Shown here one piece after another: positions 42,476 through 53,101 of a DNA stretch of 64,000 nucleotides. The translations under genes were made by a program, and so were the position numbers. The DNA comes from Prorocentrum cordatum (taxonomy: Eukaryota; Sar; Dinophyceae; Prorocentrales; Prorocentraceae): assembly GCA_963575745.1 (NCBI GenBank), contig CAUYUJ010016065.1:165001-229000 (forward strand), read 5' to 3'. Under the pieces are notes generated by a model that searched no databases, had not been told where the DNA came from, and worked only from the letters and a program-made list of their open reading frames with translations. The stretch's first letter is position 1. Each line of letters starts with the position of its first letter.

Positions 42476-43130
42476 AGCCTGGGGCCTCCTGGGGCCTCCT
42501 GAAACCTACTGGGGCTTCTTGGGGCCTCCAGGAGCCTCTTGGGGCCTCCTGGGGCATCCTGGGACCTCCCAGAGAGGCTTCGTGCCCCAGGAGAGGCCCA
42601 ATATATAGCAACCGACGTACATGAAACATTGCGGAATGGAACCGCAGGAGAAGGGCAATCTCTAGGAACACACGTAAAGCACCAAGGACTCGTGCCCCAG
42701 GAGAGGTCCAATATATAGGAACATAAGTAAAACATTTAGGATTGTGTTCACAGGAGAAGGACAATCTATAGAAACATACGTACAACGTCAAGGATTCGTG
42801 CTCCAGGTGAGGCCCAGTATATAGGAGCATTCGTAAAACACATGGGATTGGAGCCACTCCTGTTGCCTTCTGAAGCCTCCTGCTCCTGGGGCCTCTCGGG
42901 GTCTCCTGTTGCCTTCCGAAGTCTCCTGGCGTTTCCTGTGGCCTCCTGGAGCCTCCTGTGGCTTCCTGAGGCCTCCTGGAGCTTCCTGGGGCCTCCTGGA
43001 GCCTCTTGGGATATCTTGTGGCCTCTTGAGTCTTTCTATGGCCTCCTGTTGCCTCCTGAGACCTCATGTGGTCCCCAAGGGCCTCCTGGAGCCTGTTGGA
43101 GCATCCTGTGGCATCCTGAGGAGAACCTGT
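42476..43130 (+). repeat. GGGGCCTCCTGG repeats with ~65-bp units between
   Basis: At 42476-42560 and 42870-43125 short GGCCTCCTGGAGCCTCCTG words repeat. Between them, three or four ~65-base units carry CGTGCCCCAGGAGAGGCCCA, ATATATAG and ACGTACA(T)AAAACAT words (starting near 42588, 42688 and 42788). Confidence 0.75.
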
Positions 43131-43136
43131 GCCCAC

Positions 43137-43620
43137 GAGTCTGGCCACCAAAACAGGCAAACCGAACGAGGCATCCTCAAAATCTGGCCCACCTGGGGGG
43201 TGAAAGTGAGCGCCTCGCTCGAGACATCCTCCAAATCTGCTCCGAAAGCGAAGGGTGCTGGGACAGAAAACAAACAAACCGCTTGCGCCATCCCAACAAA
43301 CCGGCCGCGAACGGGACCGTGTCATACCCCTCGGCGGCCCCCTTAGGGGCGTGAAAATGAGCGCCTCGCTCGAGACATCCTCCAAATCTGCTCCGAAAGC
43401 GAAGGATGTTGGGACAGAAAACAAGCCCCTCGGCGGCCCCCCTTAGGGGCGTGACAATGAGCGCCTCGCTCGAGACATCCTCCAACTCTGTTCCGAAAGC
43501 GAAGGAAGTTGGGACAGAAAACAAGCAAACCGCTTGAGGCATCCCCACAAAACGGCCGCGAACGGGACCGTGTCATACCCTTCGGCGGCTCCCCTTAGGG
43601 GTGCTGAAACCAGCGCCCAG
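43137..43620 (+). repeat. Nested 100-150-bp repeat, three to four units
   Basis: AATGAGCGCCTCGCTCGAGA, CATCCTCCAAATCTGCTCCG, AAAGCGAAGG, then TGGGACAGAAAACAA recurs near 43205, 43355 and 43457. Two of the units add CGCGAACGGGACCGTGTCAT, ACCC and TCGGCGGC. The recurring minus-strand frame is a shadow of it. Confidence 0.85.
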
Positions 43621-43664
43621 TCTGAGACATCCTCACGATCTGCTATGTGTAGAGTAAGTCAGAC

Positions 43665-43780
43665 AATGAGAAGGCCTGAGTATGAATAGGTCTGAATATG
43701 AGTGAGTCTCAGCATGAGCAAGTCCGAGTATGAATGGGTCTGAGTATGAGTAGGTCTGAGTATGAGTAAGTCTTATATGG
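43665..43780 (+). repeat. GAGTATGAGTAGGTCT short tandem repeat
   Basis: About seven units of TCTGAGTATGA(A/G)TAGG with small changes, then an AT-rich segment to about 43960. Confidence 0.85.
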
Positions 43781-44019
43781 AGCGCCTCCCGCTTCACTCT
43801 GTAAATCGTGTATACACATGAAAATGCTCAAAAAAATACTCGGCGGCGTTTTTTTAAACGTCATGTTAAAATACTCAAAAAATACTTTAAAAAAGCAATG
43901 AAAAATATCAATATACAATACAATTGCGTTGCTACATATATCATACGCACCACCCCTGGCCCCGAAAAGTGACATGTTGCGTCGGTACACAACAGCGCGC
44001 GCACGAGAAAGGGGAGGAG

Positions 44020-44345
44020 GAGGAGGACGACGACGACGACGAGGACGACGACGACCACGTCAAAGAAGACGACGACGAGGACCGCTACGACGACGACCGC
44101 GACGACGACTCCAAGTCCTCCTAACTCCTCAAACTCCTCCCATCTCCTCTAAACTCCTCCCAATTCCTCCCGACTCCTCCCAACTCCTCCTATTCATCCC
44201 AACTCCTCCTACTTCTTCCAACTCCCCCTAACTCCTTCTACTTCTCCTAACTTCTCCTGTTCCTCCAATGCCCCCAACTCCTCCCAACTCCTCCTAACTC
44301 CTCTAACTCTTCCAACTCCCTCGCAACCCCTCCCAAGTCAAACTC
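44020..44345. repeat. (GAC)n then AACTCCTCC repeats
   Basis: (GAC)n with GAG interruptions at 44022-44110, followed by about 20 units of CTCCCAACTCCT words to 44345. Confidence 0.9.
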
Positions 44346-44529
44346 CCCGCAACCTTTCCGATCCCCCTCTTGAGCCCCAGCTCCTGCAATTTCCCAACCC
44401 AAACCTCTCCCTCATTCCATCTCTCCTCCCCTTTCGTGCCCGCCCCTGCCCCTATCCCTCGAGAGAGCGGGGCTCGCGAGTCCTGGCACGCACTCGCCGA
44501 CGTTGCGTGGCGGCGGCGGGGGGGTGGGA

Positions 44530-44534
<5 letters not shown>

Positions 44535-44570
<36 letters not shown>

Positions 44571-44805
44571 CGACGACCACGACGACGACCACGACGACCA
44601 CGACGACCACGACGACGACCACGACGACGACGAAGACGACGGCGAGGACGACGACGACGGCGAGGAAGACGACGACGACGACGACAAGGACGACGACGAC
44701 GAGAAAGGATAATGACGACGACGAGGAAAGATCACGACGAGGACGACGACGACGACGACGATAAGGACGACGACAATGACGAGGAGGACGACGACGACGA
44801 GGACG
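44535..44805. repeat. (GAC)n microsatellite, long
   Basis: About 270 bases of GAC with CAC, GAA and GGC interruptions. The poly-Asp plus frame (44503-44712) and Val/Ser-rich minus frames are artefacts of it. Confidence 0.95.
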
Positions 44806-45074
44806 AGGGACCGAACGGGCCGAGGGGGCCGAGCGAGGGGGACCGAAACAAGACGAGGCCGAACGAAGGGGCCGAGGGCCGCGACCGACGAAGAGCGAAG
44901 AGGGAGGCGATGAGGAGAGAGGCCAAGTGGTTTTCCCCAGGCGGCAGCCCGCTCGCTCTGGTAGGGGCGAGCGCGAGCGGGTCTGGCGCCGCGCGCGCCC
45001 CGCTCTCAAGCGGGGCCCCCAAACGCCGAGGCTCGCGCGGAGCCGCGAGCAGGCAGCGACCAGCATCGCGATGT

Positions 45075-45170
45075 CCCGTCACGATCGGCTCTGGCATGGA
45101 CTTGTGCTTCTCACTTCATCTTCAGGCCATCGCGATAGCGATTCACGATCGGCTCTGGCATGGACTTGGG
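45075..45170 (+). repeat. Direct repeat spanning the 3' end of the long ORF
   Basis: CACGATCGGCTCTGGCATGG, continuing ACTTG, occurs at about 45079 and again at about 45149. The second copy encodes the SMPEPIV segment of the long minus-strand ORF. The first copy lies just beyond its stop (45111-45113). The stop therefore sits inside a ~70-base tandem duplication. Confidence 0.8.
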
Positions 45171-48100
45171 CTCGAGCGCGTACTTCCTGATCTTCGCCTG
45201 CACCGCTGTCATTTTCGTTCTCAGCCCCACTTTGTTTTTTACCAGCTCTGCGTCGCCAAAGTGACTGCACAGCTCGATGCTGATGCACGCCGCCCTGATC
45301 TCTGACACGGCGCCCTCGATGGTCTTGATGTCTTCCGTCTGCACAGTGATGCCGTACTCGCCCGCCTTCGCGCGGAGCTGCTCGACCTCGCCCTCGATCT
45401 GCGCGCACCTCTCGAGCCAGTCCCCCGTGTTCGCGTCTGTCAGTCCCTTTTTCGCGACCTGCAGGATCGGCGGCAGAGCGGTGGCCGACATGCAGACCTT
45501 CTCGTACTCGCCCATGTGGGGGGACTCCTTGATCATCTGCCTCAGCGTCGTCATCTTGCTCGTGATGTTGGACTGGATCGCCGCCACGCTGCTGCTACCA
45601 TTCTGCTTCACGAACTCCTTGGCAGCATCGATCCTGGCGCCCAGCAGCTCTGATGCACCAGGGGCGAACCGATCCAGCAGCGTCGGCTTCGCGGTCGACT
45701 TGTACTTCTGGAGCGCCCTGACCAGGTCCTTCACCATGCCATCGACCACCTCGGAGCTGGGCGGAGCAGCCTCAGCTTCATGTTCGCTCGTAGCGTCCTG
45801 CACCTTCTTGAAAGCAACCAGCGCCCTCCACGCCGCGTTCACCATCGCCGAGACCTTCGTGCACGCGTCGGTGTGGGGCTGGGGCGCGCGGCCCGCGAGA
45901 AACTCCAACGTGTCGAACACCGAGCCGTCGACGGGGATCATCGGGCCCTGGGGCGAATTGTCAACTGCCGTCCTCACGATGCCCTCGAACAGCTTGTAGC
46001 AAGGCTCACGGACATCGTCTGGCAACTCCTTGGCGCGGCAGTCGTGGAGCGCATCGCGGAGGCGACGCGTCTTGTCACCAGAGGGCCCCCACTCGCGCAC
46101 GGCCTGCATCACGAGGTCGTGCTTGCTGGCAAGGTCCATGTCCAAAAGCCTGCTGTGGATGTCCTGCGCCGACTTCTCGACGTGCTCATCGGCTGGGAAG
46201 ATGGACGACATTTCCTTGAAGAGGTCCTTGAAGACGGCCAGGACTGCCGAGGGGCTCTCATCGGGCGCTTCGGCATCAGCGACGGCGGCGGCGGCGCCCC
46301 TGGCGCCGCCCGCCACCAGCAAATCGCACAACTTGGTCGCCTTCTCGAGCAAGATTGCCTTCACGATGTCGGACGCGCCCTCGTACATCCGCGCCTCCCA
46401 GTAGGGGATCTCCTTCGCGATGCTCAGCATGCGCTCGCCGATCGTCTTGTTGGGCACGGAGGTGGTGGACACCGCCGTCAAGTCCGAAGCCGCCTGCTGT
46501 AAAGCGCCGCCGTGCTCTTGGAGCGACGTCGCATGCTGGTTGGCCCAGTCGAGCTTTTTCTGCCAGTAGCCCCCTGCCGACGTCATCAACGCCTGCCCAG
46601 CGATCCTCAGGACGGTCTGCCCTCCCGTAGTCCGCTTGGCCTCGCTCTCCACCGCGGCCAGGCTATCGAAGATGTCCAGGTTCAGGTCCTGCGGCAAGCT
46701 GTCTGCGCTCAACGCCTGGAGGAGGCGAGCAACGGTGTTGGCTTGGAGAAGGCACAACGCAGGTTCCTCCCCCAAGACCGCGTCTTCTGGAAGCGTGTCC
46801 CAGAGAGCGATGGCCTCCTCCACAAACATAAGCACGTCCTTTGCCCTGGAGTTGCCCGCGCTGATCCAAAGTTGGAAGGTGTCGCTGAAAACCCACTCCA
46901 TGAAATAATCGGCGATCTCCGAATCATCCTCGCAAGCCTGGACCAGCTTCACGGAACACGGGTCGATGTTGCGCGCGGCCGCGACGTCAGAGTCCCACGG
47001 AGCGGTGGCGGTAAGCATCTTCCTCATGGCATCCCTCTTCGCGGAAATGTCGGTATCGGAATCGTCGACAGTCTTCCAAACTTGGTTGACGTACCTCTTG
47101 GATAAGCCCTTCAAGCAGAACTTCGTGAAGGTGGCGCCTGCCTTCTTCAGCTCCTTCCACTTCGCCGTGAGCTCAGTGTTATCGTGGTTCTTGCACTCAG
47201 TGGTGCTGAAGCACTTCGCCATGGTGTAGAGGTCCACGTGGATCTGCAAGTTCTTGCGGTCGTTGCCGCTGATCTTCGGCAGCAAGATCTTGGCTTGGTT
47301 TTCCGTGCGCCCGTTCTTGCAGTCGTTGGAGGCCCGTTCAAACTTCAGCTCCCAAATCCAATACTCGACCGTGCCAGACATATTTGGGTTCAGGACCTCC
47401 TCCCCGGTCGCGCGCTGACCCTTGGAGGCAGACCTCCCATGCCTGAGCGACCCAGACGGTGGAGGCGACGACGACGGCGGCCGCTTCAGGCCGAGTGATT
47501 TGAGAGTGGTGGGGCCCACCGACGATGAGGGCCCACGGGGCGCCCCTGGGGTGCGCTCGGGATCGTCCGCGTCCTCGACGCTCACCACGCCATCCTTCTC
47601 GGAGCCGTCCTCACCCTCGCCCTCCTCGAACTGATTCCCCTACTCATCTAAATTCACCTCGTCGATCGCGCCAGATTTCTGCTTGCCGAACCGCTTCTGG
47701 GACTTGGCGTTCAGTGCGTCGCGGCGGTCCTTGATGGACTGGAAGGTCGGAATAGCAGAGTGCATGCCCTGGTTGAAAGTGACCTGGCCCTCCTCGTCGC
47801 CGCCTGTGCCGACTTTGTTCGCCGTTGCCGCAAGCAGCATATCGCTGTGGCCCTTCATCAACTCCTTCGCTCCGTCCTTAGTGTAGGTGACCTGGGAGCC
47901 CATGGAATTTCGATGGAATATCTTCAGCGCCGGGCAAGCGCCCTTCCGATCTTGGATCATCTTGAACGGGTAAACTACCATGGGGGACGGCCGCTGGCAG
48001 ACGATGACGCCCCTGAGACCGAGAGTCTTGGGAAGCTTGCCGAACTCCTTCATGACGTCGTTGCTGCTCAGCGCCAGCACTTTGATATAGAGCTCGTGTC

Positions 48101-48733
48101 CGACGGACGCCTCCTGCCTGACGGCCATGCCGCTAGCGCCTGTAGGCGGCGAGTTGGCAACATCAATTGGAGAAGCCCCGCCCTCGAACAGCTGGTCCAT
48201 GACACCCATGGACGAGTACCCCACGGCATCCGAGAACATCATGCCAGGAAGCTCCTCGAAGACGAACTGGATGCACCCGACGCAAGCGGTGTCGCCGTCA
48301 AGGAGGAGACACCCCAGGTGCATCGTGTCATCCTCGCCCGTGATCTTGAACATCTTGACCTCCTGAGGCGGAGGCGGAAACAAACTAATCATGCCCTTAT
48401 CATCGTCGTCGTCGTCGTTATCGCGGTCGTCGTCGTCTTCCTTCTTCTCCTCCTCGTCGTCCGTGCCCTCGTTGCCGTCGTCGTCGTCGCCGCCGCCGCC
48501 CCCCCCCCCAATTTCCCCCGCCCTCTCGTCGTCGTCGTCGTCGTCGACGCTGGAAGGGGAGCTGAATGTCTAGATGCGCCCCATCTGTCCCGATCGGTCT
48601 TCGCGCACATGTCGCACGCCAACGCCGTCTTGGCGCTCTTCTTCGGCGGGCCAGTGGGCGCGCGCCGCGTGCCCCTGCCACCATTGCCCCTGCCGTTGGC
48701 TCCGCGGCCTCTGGCCGAATCGCCTCGCGCCAT
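45111..48733 (-). pseudogene. Long unknown protein gene, ~1,200 codons, one TAG and one likely slip
   Basis: Three pieces join on the minus strand. (a) From the ATG at 48733: Gly/Arg-rich start, PPKKSAKTALACDMCAKTDR with a C-x2-C pair, then Thr-rich sequence to an 11-base C tract (48499-48509). (b) In the shifted frame, an acidic Asp/Glu run, then ISLFPPPPQEVKMFKITGED, LGCLLLDGDTACVGCIQFVF and FQSIKDRRDALNAK, ending at a TAG (47640-47642). (c) In that same frame, 842 further codons to 45111, including MSGTVEYWIWELKFERASND and WQKKLDWANQHATSLQEHGG, almost entirely helical and charged with no transmembrane stretch. About 820 codons without a stop and with balanced composition is strong evidence of real coding. 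The single TAG lies in a Glu/Asp-rich linker. I recognise no family. It may be a recent pseudogene, or the TAG may be removed or read through. Codon use matches the local GC bias. Confidence 0.7.
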
Positions 48734-49446
48734 GCCCGCAATCAGCAGCTTGTAGCACAAGCACAAGCGTCGCTGCTGGCCCCTGCGGGCGAAACAGGCT
48801 CGAAGCAGAAACGGCCTCGGACTGGGCGATGAGGGGAAAGGTTGAGGAGAGCAATGGAGACGGGGCGATGGTGGCGACAGGGGCAAGGGCTCCCCCACGT
48901 GACGCGTGGCCGTCGACACAGCGGCCACGCGCAGACGATGAGGTGTGTCCGAGGGGCGCTCCGAGGCAGGGCGAGCAGGATAAGTGAGCACTCCTTTCAC
49001 AATCGAACAAATACACGCGAGCATTCTGGTAATAGTGGCACCCGCGTGGCTGCGATCTTCTGCAGCCCTCTTGAAGCTGGCGCGTCCGCAGAGAAGCAGC
49101 CATCCACTACAATGCCCCTTGCATGGCGAATCGAACTATGGGAACCTGGTGCAACGCAATGCCATATCGGAGCTGCCTGGGCTGGAACCCTTTGACCTAA
49201 AGCCTAAATGGCGAAATCTGTCGGCATTAGCGCGCAAGCACAGCCAGCGCGACCCCAATTTACCAGGCGGCCACCAGAATATCCTTGGACAACAAGCCTC
49301 TCGAGCACATCGTTCTGAGCACAACGTCTCAAGCCTAGCGCCACGGGCCTCGCGCATCGGGCCTCACGCCTCGAGCACGACGTCACGAGCACAACGTCTC
49401 GATCACAAAGTGTCGGGCAGCAGATCATCATGTATGGCAACGTCTC

Positions 49447-49764
49447 CTAGTCGGAGGTCCCATCACTGATGTAGCACAACGTCTCAAGGATCTGATCACC
49501 CGCCTTCTTGAGCCTGGTCTTAACCTTGGCCAACGCATGCATCAACTTGCGATTTTTCTGCCTTTCCTTTTTCACGAGCTTCTGGGACGCAAGCAGGGCC
49601 CTCTCCAACGTTTCACGGTCCGCCCCTTGCGTGAGAGGTGGTGGCGTCGCCAACGGAAGCTCGGGTGCCCGTGGCTCGTCTGCTGCCTCTTGCGTCGCAT
49701 TCGCCCGAGGCAACGTGCTTGCTTCCGACCCTGAGCCGTCACCTTCTGGTGGTAGGGTCGCCAT
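49447..49764 (-). CDS. Small coiled-coil protein, unknown
   Basis: The ATG at 49764 opens 105 codons: MATLPPEGDGSGSEASTLPR, an Ala/Pro/Glu-rich middle, then a basic helix (ADRETLERALLASQKLVKKE, RQKNRKLMHALAKVKTRLKK) ending LETLCYISDGTSD. The second half has regular Leu/Ala spacing typical of a coiled coil. The frame is open further upstream to 49920, but that part is Arg/Ser-rich. It lies about 0.7 kb upstream of the long unknown ORF on the same strand and could be its first exon or a separate small gene. Confidence 0.5.
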   Translation of the reverse strand: MATLPPEGDGSGSEASTLPRANATQEAADEPRAPELPLATPPPLTQGADRETLERALLASQKLVKKERQKNRKLMHALAKVKTRLKKAGDQILETLCYISDGTSD

Positions 49765-49799
49765 GGGCTGTCGGGGTACGAGGTAACACGGGCATGCAC

Positions 49800-50600
49800 T
49801 CGCATCCCCCAGAGGGTCACGATGACGACGACGGAGCCGTCGGACAAAGACGGCGACGGCGACGTCCTCTTCCGACAACGTCGACGACGACCACGGCGAC
49901 GACGGGGACGACGCGCACACAACCCACCACAGCTTGATTCGCCAAACGGTCCTCGCAGAGCGAAGGCCGACGGGCCGCGCGGAAGTATTCGGTCAGAACG
50001 CGCGCCGTGACAGGGGGGCCCTGAGGTCCTCGGTCCAAGGGGGCTCCTTCTCCTTCTCCTTCCTCTCCTTCTTCTCCCTCCCCTCCCCTCCTCAGTGAGG
50101 ATGCGAAGGCACGGCCGCGCAGAGAGAGGTCGCGCGCGACGCGCGCGCGGGAGTCGCCTGGGCGCGTGGTCGCCCGAGTCTGGAACGGGCTGTGGACGAG
50201 GCGACGGGGGGAGGGATGTGCGAACCTGGAGAGGCGGGCGAGGGGAGGGAGCATATGGGGATGAGGAAGGAAGGAGGAAGCGGGGAGGTCGGAAACAGGA
50301 GGGGAGAGAGAAGGAGGGGAAAGGGAGAAGAAGGTAGGATGAGGTAGAGAGCAAGATCCTTTCTCCTCGCCATCCTCTTCACCACCTTCATCATCGGTAT
50401 CATCATCGTCATCGCCGTGGTCAGCATCATCGTCATCATCGCCCTCCCTTGCCCTGCTGCTCATCATCGCCACCATTACCGCCATCGCCACGGTCATCAT
50501 CATCGCCATCCTCCTCATCATTGTCGTCGCCGCCCCCTCACAATCATCATCATCGCCATCGCCGCGGGCGGGGAGAGGTAGAGGAGGAAAGGGAGAAGGA
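49800..50600. repeat. Low-complexity block: GACGAC, CTTCTCC, GGAGGGA and CATCATCGTC runs
   Basis: A succession of simple-sequence patches: GACG-rich (49820-49915), TCTCCTTC (50045-50095), purine-rich GAGGAAG (50215-50345) and CATCATCGTCATC (50385-50555). Frames on both strands reflect these. Confidence 0.85.
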
Positions 50601-51502
50601 GTAAAAGGGGAGAAGCGAAAGGTGGAAAACGGGAGGGGCCCACGTTCCCCTGCTGACCTCTGCTCTGCACCGCTTGCTGCCCTTATCCTGACCCCCCGCC
50701 CAATTTGGACCGCCCGCAATTCCCGCCCACTCCTCCTTGCCCGCCTCTATCCCATCTCCCTATTTTGCTTTTCCCTTCCGCCTCCGTTCCCGCTCTCCCC
50801 CTCCCCCGCCGCCCGCCCCCCTTTCCGCCCTTCCTCCTCCGCCGCCTATTTCCCCACCCGGGAGCCCCCCCCCCCCCCAAGACCCCCAGGTCCCAGATCC
50901 TGGCTCCCGGAACCCGTGGAAACCCGCCGCGGAAAAGTCAATCTAGCGACCCGTGGAACCCCCCGTGGAACCCGCGGAACCCCATATCTAGCGACACTTC
51001 AAACTCAACCCTTGGGGCGTTGACGCATCTCGAACGAAAGACTTTTCACTTTTCGGGGGAGCGGCGCTTCGCCCCCTACCTTTCTTTTTATCAATTTGGG
51101 GTTGGGTATACTTCTGGGAGCAATTGGCATTGGGGGTGGAAACGACCGAGGCGGCGCCATTTAATTCTGGACTGGTATTTGTTTTGTGTAGTTTTATTTA
51201 TGTTTTTCAAGAAGCGCCCGACGCGGCGCGACGGAAGTGCATGGAGTAAACAACTGAAAACAAAGGCACAACAACATACCAACACTAACAATCATCTTTA
51301 CCCGCAATGCCCGCTACCAGGGGTACCGAGGGGGATAGGAGAATGGGAGTACGAGCAAAGATAAGCCGACAATTATGTGCTCAGAGAGTAATCAGTGATC
51401 ATAGTCTATAACATGTTAACCTATACTAACCTACTGTTACACTACTCTCTATAACACTCCCCCGCTCCCTCGCTACCCAGAGGTACCTATGGAGTAGTGG
51501 GG
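50601..51502. other. No gene; CT-rich then AT-richer
   Basis: 50690-50880 is C/T-rich, then GTGGAACCC(C/G) words repeat at 50915-50985. From 51090 to 51480 the DNA is less GC-rich, with short TACT/TATA words. No domain-bearing frame. Confidence 0.45.
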
Positions 51503-51656
51503 AATGGGGGAATGGGTTCTAAGCCTACTATATTATTACTACTAGATATTATACCTCCCTCGGTCTCCCCCTCTTGGGAAACCCCTGGAGGGGGAGACCG
51601 AGGGGGGTATAAATAATATTCTAGTATTCTAGTAAGCTGAGAACCCATTCCCCCAC
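51503..51656. repeat. Long inverted-repeat (foldback/MITE-like) element
   Basis: The left arm contains GGGGGAATGGGTTCT, TACTAGATATTATAC and CTCCCTCGGTCTCCCCCTC (51506-51584). The right arm is its reverse complement with small gaps: AGGGGGAGACCGAGGGGGG, TATAAATAATATTCTAGTA, AGAACCCATTCCCCC (51592-51654). The loop is only about 10 bases (TTGGGAAACC). It could fold into a near-complete 75-bp stem. No coding sequence inside, and target-site duplications are not clear. Confidence 0.9.
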
Positions 51657-51732
51657 TCTCCCATGGGACGGGCACGCGCCCTTCAGATTTTCTCGTTCTG
51701 GAATCAAAATATGCCGACCGCGTCGGGCACAA

Positions 51733-51778
51733 AGCAGATCCGAAGCAAAACGCGCGCGCGTTTTGCTTCGGATCTGCT
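51733..51778. repeat. Perfect 46-bp palindrome
   Basis: AGCAGATCCGAAGCAAAACG followed by CGC is mirrored exactly by its reverse complement, with the centre in CGCGCGCGCG at 51755/51756. All 23 base pairs match and there is no loop, so either strand can form a full cruciform arm. The next pair outward (51732/51779) mismatches. Confidence 0.97.
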
Positions 51779-51879
51779 CGTAACTGTTTTCAAACGCTTG
51801 TACGTTTAGCAAATTACTCGAAGGCCTGCGGAGGTCCGAAAGGAACTTCGGGCTGCACCCTTCACGGGCCCTTGCCCAC

Positions 51880-52740
51880 CACCCGCCCACAAGCCCCCCC
51901 AACCCCGCCCCCCCCCCCCCCCCCCCCCACCACCACCCCACCCACCCCCACCCCACCCACCCAGCCCCACCCCCTACCTCCGCCCCTACCCCACAAGCAC
52001 CCCATCCGCCCCTACCCCACCACCGACCCACCCAACCCTTCGCCACCCCCTGCCCACCTACACCACTCACCACCACCACTACCGCCCCCCCCTGTCCCGC
52101 TCTATACACATCACCACTCACTACCCTGCGCACCCCGCCCGACCCACCGCACTTCGCGAACCCCGCCCACCACCACCCCACCAACCCACAGCATCCACGT
52201 ACACACAAACACACTTCACCCATCCACCCCTCAACCCTTCCGCCCCTCCCCTCCCACCCCCACCTACATACACCCCCATCCCCGCCCACGCCCAGCCGCC
52301 CCTGCCCCCCCCCCCCCCCCCCCCCCCCTCCCCCCCCCCACCCCCCCCCCATACCACCGCGCCGCGCCCAGCCGCCCACCGCGCCCCGCAACTTCTCACC
52401 CCCGACCAAACGCCCCACCACCACCACCGCCGCAATATCCCTATCCCTTTCCCCATCATCATCACCCGCCCTCACACCACCCCTCCATCCCTTCCCGCTT
52501 CCCCCTATCCACACCCACACTCCCTCGGCCGCCCTTCGCCTTACCCCCCACGCCCCCCCCCCCAACCACCCCCTCCCCACATACACATCCACCCTCCCCA
52601 ACCGCCATCCCCCTTCCTCCTCCCCCACCCCCCTCCCCCACCCCCAAAACACACACACACACCACACTCACCAGCCCACCCACACACTTATCCACACCCC
52701 GCCACCGTATGCACCACGCACACGCACACGCACACGCACC
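51880..52740. repeat. C-rich homopyrimidine-like block with long C runs
   Basis: About 860 bases of CCCACCCC/CCACCCCC words with runs of 18 or more C near 51908-51928 and over 30 near 52296-52330. The minus strand is correspondingly G-rich (GGGTGGGG) with many potential G-quadruplex tracts. (CA)n words occur at 52650-52740. Long Pro/Thr/His and Gly/Trp/Val frames are artefacts. Confidence 0.9.
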
Positions 52741-53101
52741 ACTGCCCCGCCCAAACTGGCCCACACTATCTCCGAAATGATCTGGATGTCTGCGGGCGGC
52801 GCCGTCGGGCGCGCCCGTGAGCGGGGGCTGCCGCCGCGCCCCGACCACCGTGGGCGCGGGCGGCGGCCCCTTCGTCGGGCGCGCCAGTGGGCGGCGGCAG
52901 CCGCGGCGCCTTTGCCGCCGCGGAAGCGCGCGGCCGCCCTCCACGAACTCGTCGGGGGCCATCGCTGCCGCCCGCCACCGCGAGAATTGCGCAAATGCTG
53001 GCGGAGGGCAGGGCGGCGCGCGCGGACCGCGGCCGCTCCGCCACCTGGCATATCGGCCGTAGGCTGAACTCATGAAACGGGTCGGGCTTGAGCTCCTCGC
53101 C

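Noticed and set aside
42447-43424. 325-codon minus frame with repeating VCLFSVPTSFAFG-type segments
   Set aside because: The peptide repeats follow the DNA repeat units at 43137-43620, and upstream parts follow GGCCTCCTGG repeats.
51621-52667. 348-codon minus frame rich in Gly/Trp/Val
   Set aside because: Encoded by the CCCACCCC low-complexity block.
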